From Acidovorax soli (lineage in GTDB: Bacteria; Pseudomonadota; Gammaproteobacteria; Burkholderiales; Burkholderiaceae_C), in assembly GCF_014207955.1 (NCBI RefSeq), contig NZ_JACHLK010000002.1:744001-808000 (forward strand): a stretch of DNA of 64,000 nucleotides, in the 5' to 3' direction. A program made the position numbers and the translations under genes. Shown here piece after piece: positions 60,877 to 64,000 of the stretch (the stretch's first letter is position 1; each line of letters begins with the position of its first letter). The notes beneath the pieces were generated by a model. It had not been told where the DNA came from, searched no databases, and saw only the letters and a list, made by a program, of their open reading frames with translations.

Positions 60877-61974
60877 TCAGCGCGGGGCTGTGGGCTTGTT
60901 GATCGGCTTTTCGATGACCACGTACTTCACGCGCAGATCGCGAGCCTGGGCCAGGCGCTCCAGTTCGGCATCCGGCAGCACCACGGTGGCCCGGCCGAAG
61001 GACTCCTCCCACTGCGGCGTTCCGCTCACCGCATAGGGCGCGAGCACATCCTCCAGCACGCGCCGGTAGGTGGACTTGCGGGTTGCCAGCGCGACGCCCC
61101 AATCTTCCACCGGGGTTTTCAGGAACACAACCGCCCGCGACTGCCCGGCACCGGGCTCGGGCTGGGTCGCATAGCCCTGCGGGAGCACCAGCGGCGCGAG
61201 CATGGGCCTGTACCCGGGGGCCTTCAGCGCGATGGCCCAGTTGTTCCAGGCCAGCTCCGCCAGCCCGCGCTCGTTGGTGCGCAGCAGCACGGTGCCATTG
61301 CGGGTCACGCCCGATACGTCGAGCACGGTGATGACGCCGCCTGCCGTGCTGGCCGGCAGGCCCGACGAGGTGGGCACGCCCAGGCGCCTGAACAACAGCA
61401 TCGCAGCGTCCACCGCCGCGCTGTGCTGCGCCGGCGATATCAGCACGACAGAACCCTCCCCGGTATGGCGATCGATGTCGAATTCGGCCCCCGGCACGGC
61501 GAGCGTGGCCTCCACGTCCACCCACCCGCTGGCACTCGCCTTCAGCCGGCGGTCCAGTTCGTCGAGGTGGCCATCCGACTGCGGCAGCAGGCTCCCATGG
61601 CGCCACTCGTTGAGGAATAGCGCGCGCGAGGCCACGGTGCTGTTGCGCACGATCTCCAGGCCCGGCTCCGTCACCCACACGGTGAGGATGCCCAGGCTGT
61701 TCACCAGCCGGCCACCGGGCAGTGCCTCACTCCCCAATTCGGTCAGCAGGCGGTCGACACGTACCTGCAGTTCGGCCGCCCGGGCATCGGCATCGGGGAT
61801 GGAAAGGGCGTTGAGCAGCAACACCGAGACCGGCGCCGAGCCGCTCTGCTTGATCCGGTCGCGGATCCGCTCGTACTCGGAAGGGTGGATCTCTGCCGCC
61901 TGGCCCACCGGCAGGAAGATCCCTGCCAGCGACAACGACAACGCCAGGGTGGCGAAAGCTCTGCGAAACAGCAT
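60877..61974 (-). CDS. Exported protein of unknown family (tandem copy 1)
   Basis: A 365-residue protein with a signal peptide (MLFRRAFATLALSLSLAG, cut near residue 26, GQAAE). The mature part begins EYERIRDRIKQSGSAPVSVLLL and has an alpha/beta stretch (about 30-105) with RLVNSLGILTVWVTEPGLEI, loosely like a subtilisin-propeptide/I9 pattern (weak inference). Further on: VITVLDVSGVTRNGTVLLRT and WALLKAP-like WAIALKAPGYRP; the end is VIEKPINKPTAPR. It is a clear paralogue of the next gene. Convergent with yitT, three bases between stops. Confidence 0.75.
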   Translation of the reverse strand: MLFRRAFATLALSLSLAGIFLPVGQAAEIHPSEYERIRDRIKQSGSAPVSVLLLNALSIPDADARAAELQVRVDRLLTELGSEALPGGRLVNSLGILTVWVTEPGLEIVRNSTVASRALFLNEWRHGSLLPQSDGHLDELDRRLKASASGWVDVEATLAVPGAEFDIDRHTGEGSVVLISPAQHSAAVDAAMLLFRRLGVPTSSGLPASTAGGVITVLDVSGVTRNGTVLLRTNERGLAELAWNNWAIALKAPGYRPMLAPLVLPQGYATQPEPGAGQSRAVVFLKTPVEDWGVALATRKSTYRRVLEDVLAPYAVSGTPQWEESFGRATVVLPDAELERLAQARDLRVKYVVIEKPINKPTAPR

Positions 61975-62000
61975 GGAACTCCAGTGGCTCGAAAGTGACA
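61955..62000. repeat. 46-base repeat, copy 1 (start region of tandem gene 1)
   Basis: Identical to 63147-63192. It covers the first seven codons of the gene and 26 bases upstream, so the ribosome-binding region was duplicated or is held identical by conversion, although the coding sequences around have diverged. Confidence 0.9.
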
Positions 62001-62071
62001 GGATGGCGACGCCACACCTGGAACGTGCAGGCCGCATAGGCTGCCGCCCGGCGCGGTGCATGGACATGGGG

Positions 62072-63166
62072 TCAGGGTGATGCCGTGGGCCTGTTGGTCG
62101 GCTTCTCGATGACAACGTAGCCCAGCCGCAGATCGCGGGTCTGCACCAGCCGTTCCAGCTCGGCGTCGGACAGCACGACGGTGGCACTGCGGAAGTCCGC
62201 CGACCATTGCGGCGTGCCCAGGAAGGCATAGGGCCTGAGCGCATCTTCCAGCAGACGCCGGTTCACGGCAACGCGGGTGGCATACGCCAGGCCTCGCCAG
62301 TTGATGAACGGGTACGGAAGGCTGACCACGGCGCGGAACTGCCCTGGACCCAGGGCAGGCAGGGATCCGTACGGCTGCGAGCCAACCGCAACACTGGTTC
62401 GGGCCGCATACCCTGCGGCCTTCATCGCAACGGCCCAATCGTTCCAGGCGAGCTCGGCCAGCCCGCGCTCGTTGGTGCGCAGCAGCAGGGTGCCGTTGCG
62501 GGTCACACCCGACACATCGAGCACGGTGATGACGCCGCCCACCGTGCTGGCTGGCAGCCCGGACGACAGCGGCACGCCCAGGCGGGTGAGCAGCAGCAGC
62601 GCTGCGTCGATCGCTGCCTGGTGCTGTTCGGGCGTCTTGAGCACGAGAAACGCTTCCCCGGTATCTCGGTCGATGTCGAACTCGCCGCCAGCCACCTCCA
62701 GTGTGACCTCCACGTCCACCTTCCCGTCCGGGGCCGCCCGCAGGCGGCGGTCCAGTTCGTCGAAATGGCCGTCCGATTGCGGCATCAGGGTGTGGTAGCG
62801 CCATTCGGTGTAGTAGTTCACGTTCATGGCCAGGCGGCTGGTGCGCAGTATCTCCAGACCTGGCTCCGTCACCCACATCATGAGGCCGCCCAGCCCATTG
62901 ATGTGCCGGCCACCGGGCAGTACCTCGCTGCCCAGTTCGGCCACCATTCTCTGGACCCGTGCCTGCAGCTCTGCCGCCCGGGCAGTGGCGTCCGGAATGC
63001 TGAAGGGATCGAGCAACCACACCGATACCGGCGCAGAACCGCCCTGCTTGATCCGGTCACGGATGCGCTCGTACTCGTAGGGGGTGATCTCCCCTGCGTC
63101 GGCGCCCGCCAGGGGTGCCAGCGCCAGAAGGAATACCAGGGAGGCAAAAGCTCTGCGAAACAGCAT
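62072..63166 (-). CDS. Exported protein of unknown family (tandem copy 2)
   Basis: A 364-residue paralogue of the preceding gene product, 97 bases upstream of it. Shared blocks: MLFRRAFA, YERIRDRIKQ, GSAPVSV, PQSDGH, ELDRRL, FDIDR, a long identical GVITVLDVSGVTRNGT block, LLRTNERGLAELAWN and VIEKP. Signal peptide of about 25 residues (cut after ADAGE). The divergent regions are in the middle (tyrosine-rich NYYTEWRYHT) and C-terminal third. Function unknown; the pair is probably expressed together. Confidence 0.75.
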   Translation of the reverse strand: MLFRRAFASLVFLLALAPLAGADAGEITPYEYERIRDRIKQGGSAPVSVWLLDPFSIPDATARAAELQARVQRMVAELGSEVLPGGRHINGLGGLMMWVTEPGLEILRTSRLAMNVNYYTEWRYHTLMPQSDGHFDELDRRLRAAPDGKVDVEVTLEVAGGEFDIDRDTGEAFLVLKTPEQHQAAIDAALLLLTRLGVPLSSGLPASTVGGVITVLDVSGVTRNGTLLLRTNERGLAELAWNDWAVAMKAAGYAARTSVAVGSQPYGSLPALGPGQFRAVVSLPYPFINWRGLAYATRVAVNRRLLEDALRPYAFLGTPQWSADFRSATVVLSDAELERLVQTRDLRLGYVVIEKPTNRPTASP

Positions 63167-63192
63167 GGAACTCCAGTGGCTCGAAAGTGACA
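63147..63192. repeat. 46-base repeat, copy 2 (start region of tandem gene 2)
   Basis: Identical to 61955-62000; see that entry. The identity ends abruptly two bases after GAAAGTGACA on the plus-strand reading. Confidence 0.9.
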
Positions 63193-63345
63193 CGGTGGCG
63201 ATACCGCCCTGGCGGGGCGTGGGTTCCGCCGACCACGGTCCATCGTGACGCAGGGGCGCCGGTCCGGCAAGGCCAGGATTGCCCGTCGCGGCCAATCTGC
63301 CACAAGCGCAGCGGCCCGGCGGCAGAAAAAGCAAAACATTGCTCC

Positions 63346-63590
63346 ATGAGCGTGGTCATCATGGCCTTCAAGATTCCCTCGCGCTACGGCTTCGCCACGC
63401 GCGACAACTTGCAGCTCACGCAGGCGCGGTACACGCTGGCATCGCTGCTGCTGGGCCGGCCTACACCGTTCAGGCGATTGCCAAAAACCTCTCGGGCGGC
63501 TAACGCATCACTGTGGGCGAGTACCTGGCCACGCCCGCCGCGCAGCACGCCGGCCAGCAGCGGTGCACCGCGGGGCCGTGCCTGGCCAGG
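63346..63590 (+). pseudogene. Decayed reading frame, remnant
   Basis: ATG 63346 reads VVIMAFKIPSRYGFATRDNL, then QLTQARYTLASLLLG; the plausible continuation, AYTVQAIAKNLSGG, is in another frame and meets TAA at 63501-63503, followed in that frame by RITVGEYLATPAAQHAG. The pattern suggests a small gene broken by a frameshift and a stop. Low certainty, since no family was recognised. The rest of 63193-63613 shows nothing else. Confidence 0.3.
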
Positions 63591-63613
63591 CCGGCCGGGG
63601 GCATTGACCACCC

Positions 63614-64000
63614 CTACCCATTGGCCGCATAGCGCTGCGCCATCAGCTGCTCGAAGTTCTCCAGCGGCACGGGCCGGCTGAACAGATAGCCCTGCCACAG
63701 GCTGCAGCCGTGCTGCGCCAGGAACTCGCGCTGCGCCGTGGTCTCCACCCCTTCGGCGATGACGTCGATGCCCAGGCTCTGCGCCATGCCGATGATGGTC
63801 TGCACGATGAGCGCATCGGTCTCCTGGATGCCGATGTTGCGCACGAAGCTCTGGTCGATCTTGAGCTGGTCCAGCGGCAGCCGCGTGAGGTAGGACAGCG
63901 AGGACTGCCCGGTGCCGAAGTCGTCCATCGAGAAGCCCACGCCCAGCGCACGCAGCGCGTTCATCTTGGTGATGGTCTGCTGTACGTTGTCCAGCGCCAT
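63614..64000 (-). CDS. EAL-domain phosphodiesterase, C-terminal part (partial)
   Basis: The gene enters from the right edge. The visible 128 residues are the end of an EAL domain: GVGFSMDDFGTGQSSLSYL, LPLDQLKIDQSFVRNI, DVIAEGVETTAQREFLAQHGC and GYLFSRPVPLENFEQLM. The catalytic DDFGTG and EGVET motifs are intact; the EAL motif itself is outside the window. It degrades c-di-GMP if the rest is complete. Confidence 0.93.
   Translation of the reverse strand: MALDNVQQTITKMNALRALGVGFSMDDFGTGQSSLSYLTRLPLDQLKIDQSFVRNIGIQETDALIVQTIIGMAQSLGIDVIAEGVETTAQREFLAQHGCSLWQGYLFSRPVPLENFEQLMAQRYAANG

Overview
This 64 kb window is high-GC chromosomal DNA from a beta-proteobacterium, most likely a Comamonadaceae member (Acidovorax/Delftia/Comamonas-like; inferred from five Bug-type tricarboxylate-transporter binding proteins, gene neighbourhoods and codon use, not from a marker gene). 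No rRNA, tRNA, CRISPR array or complete insertion sequence was seen. Almost all of it is coding.

Layout. (1) 1-3284: end of a non-cyanobacterial kai locus, kaiC (3' end), two kaiB-type genes and a PAS-GAF hybrid histidine kinase. (2) 3304-11968: assorted genes, including a patatin-like lipase, a membrane Mrr-like protein with a zinc ribbon, a GAF-PAS-GGDEF-EAL protein, hemP behind a Fur box, small envelope proteins and an aspartoacylase-family hydrolase. (3) 12374-22360: a large arsenic island on the minus strand plus arsB on the plus strand. It has two different ArsR regulators with two different palindromic operators, three arsenate reductases, ArsH, ArsN1 with a MarR partner, a flavoprotein with a cysteine-rich tail, an MFS exporter, and two tiny exported cysteine-rich proteins. 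(4) 22383-24923: an MCE/MlaE-type lipid transport set without an ATPase gene. (5) 25062-30882: an HTH-citrate synthase fusion divergent from a catabolic operon (2-hydroxyacid dehydrogenase, Bug, FAH-family hydrolase, SDR, Bug). (6) 31014-37693: orphan and hypothetical genes, a DsbA/GST-kappa isomerase with an SDR, an HxlR regulator, and a frameshifted RTX-like surface protein. (7) 37714-41441: cadR-like regulator, MerR-type operator and cadA-type ATPase, followed by two overlapping genes, one a DUF3703 protein. (8) 41802-44872: LysR divergent from an SDR and a SnoaL-like protein, then a lipoprotein.

(9) 44903-54845: a minus-strand operon of about 9 kb with a FAD monooxygenase, DUF2783 protein, MBL-fold hydrolase, FAH hydrolase, maleylacetoacetate/maleylpyruvate isomerase, Bug, class I fumarase, class II aldolase and a second Bug, divergent from a LuxR-type regulator. 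The enzymes fit the lower part of a gentisate/homogentisate-like route ending in fumarate, but no ring-cleaving dioxygenase is present. (10) 54880-58672: gamma-glutamyltransferase plus Bug, divergent from a LysR. (11) 58753-60108: a single AT-rich gene with an Mrr-like nuclease domain fused to an IrrE/ImmA metallopeptidase domain, clearly foreign in composition and the best candidate for an undescribed (defence-like) system. (12) 60223-64000: a YitT-family membrane protein, two tandem paralogous exported proteins of unknown family with an identical 46-base start region, a decayed reading frame, and the 3' end of an EAL-domain gene.

Functional themes are metal and metalloid defence (As, Cd/Zn/Pb, iron/heme), uptake and breakdown of organic acids and aromatics by Bug-linked operons, and signalling (Kai, c-di-GMP).
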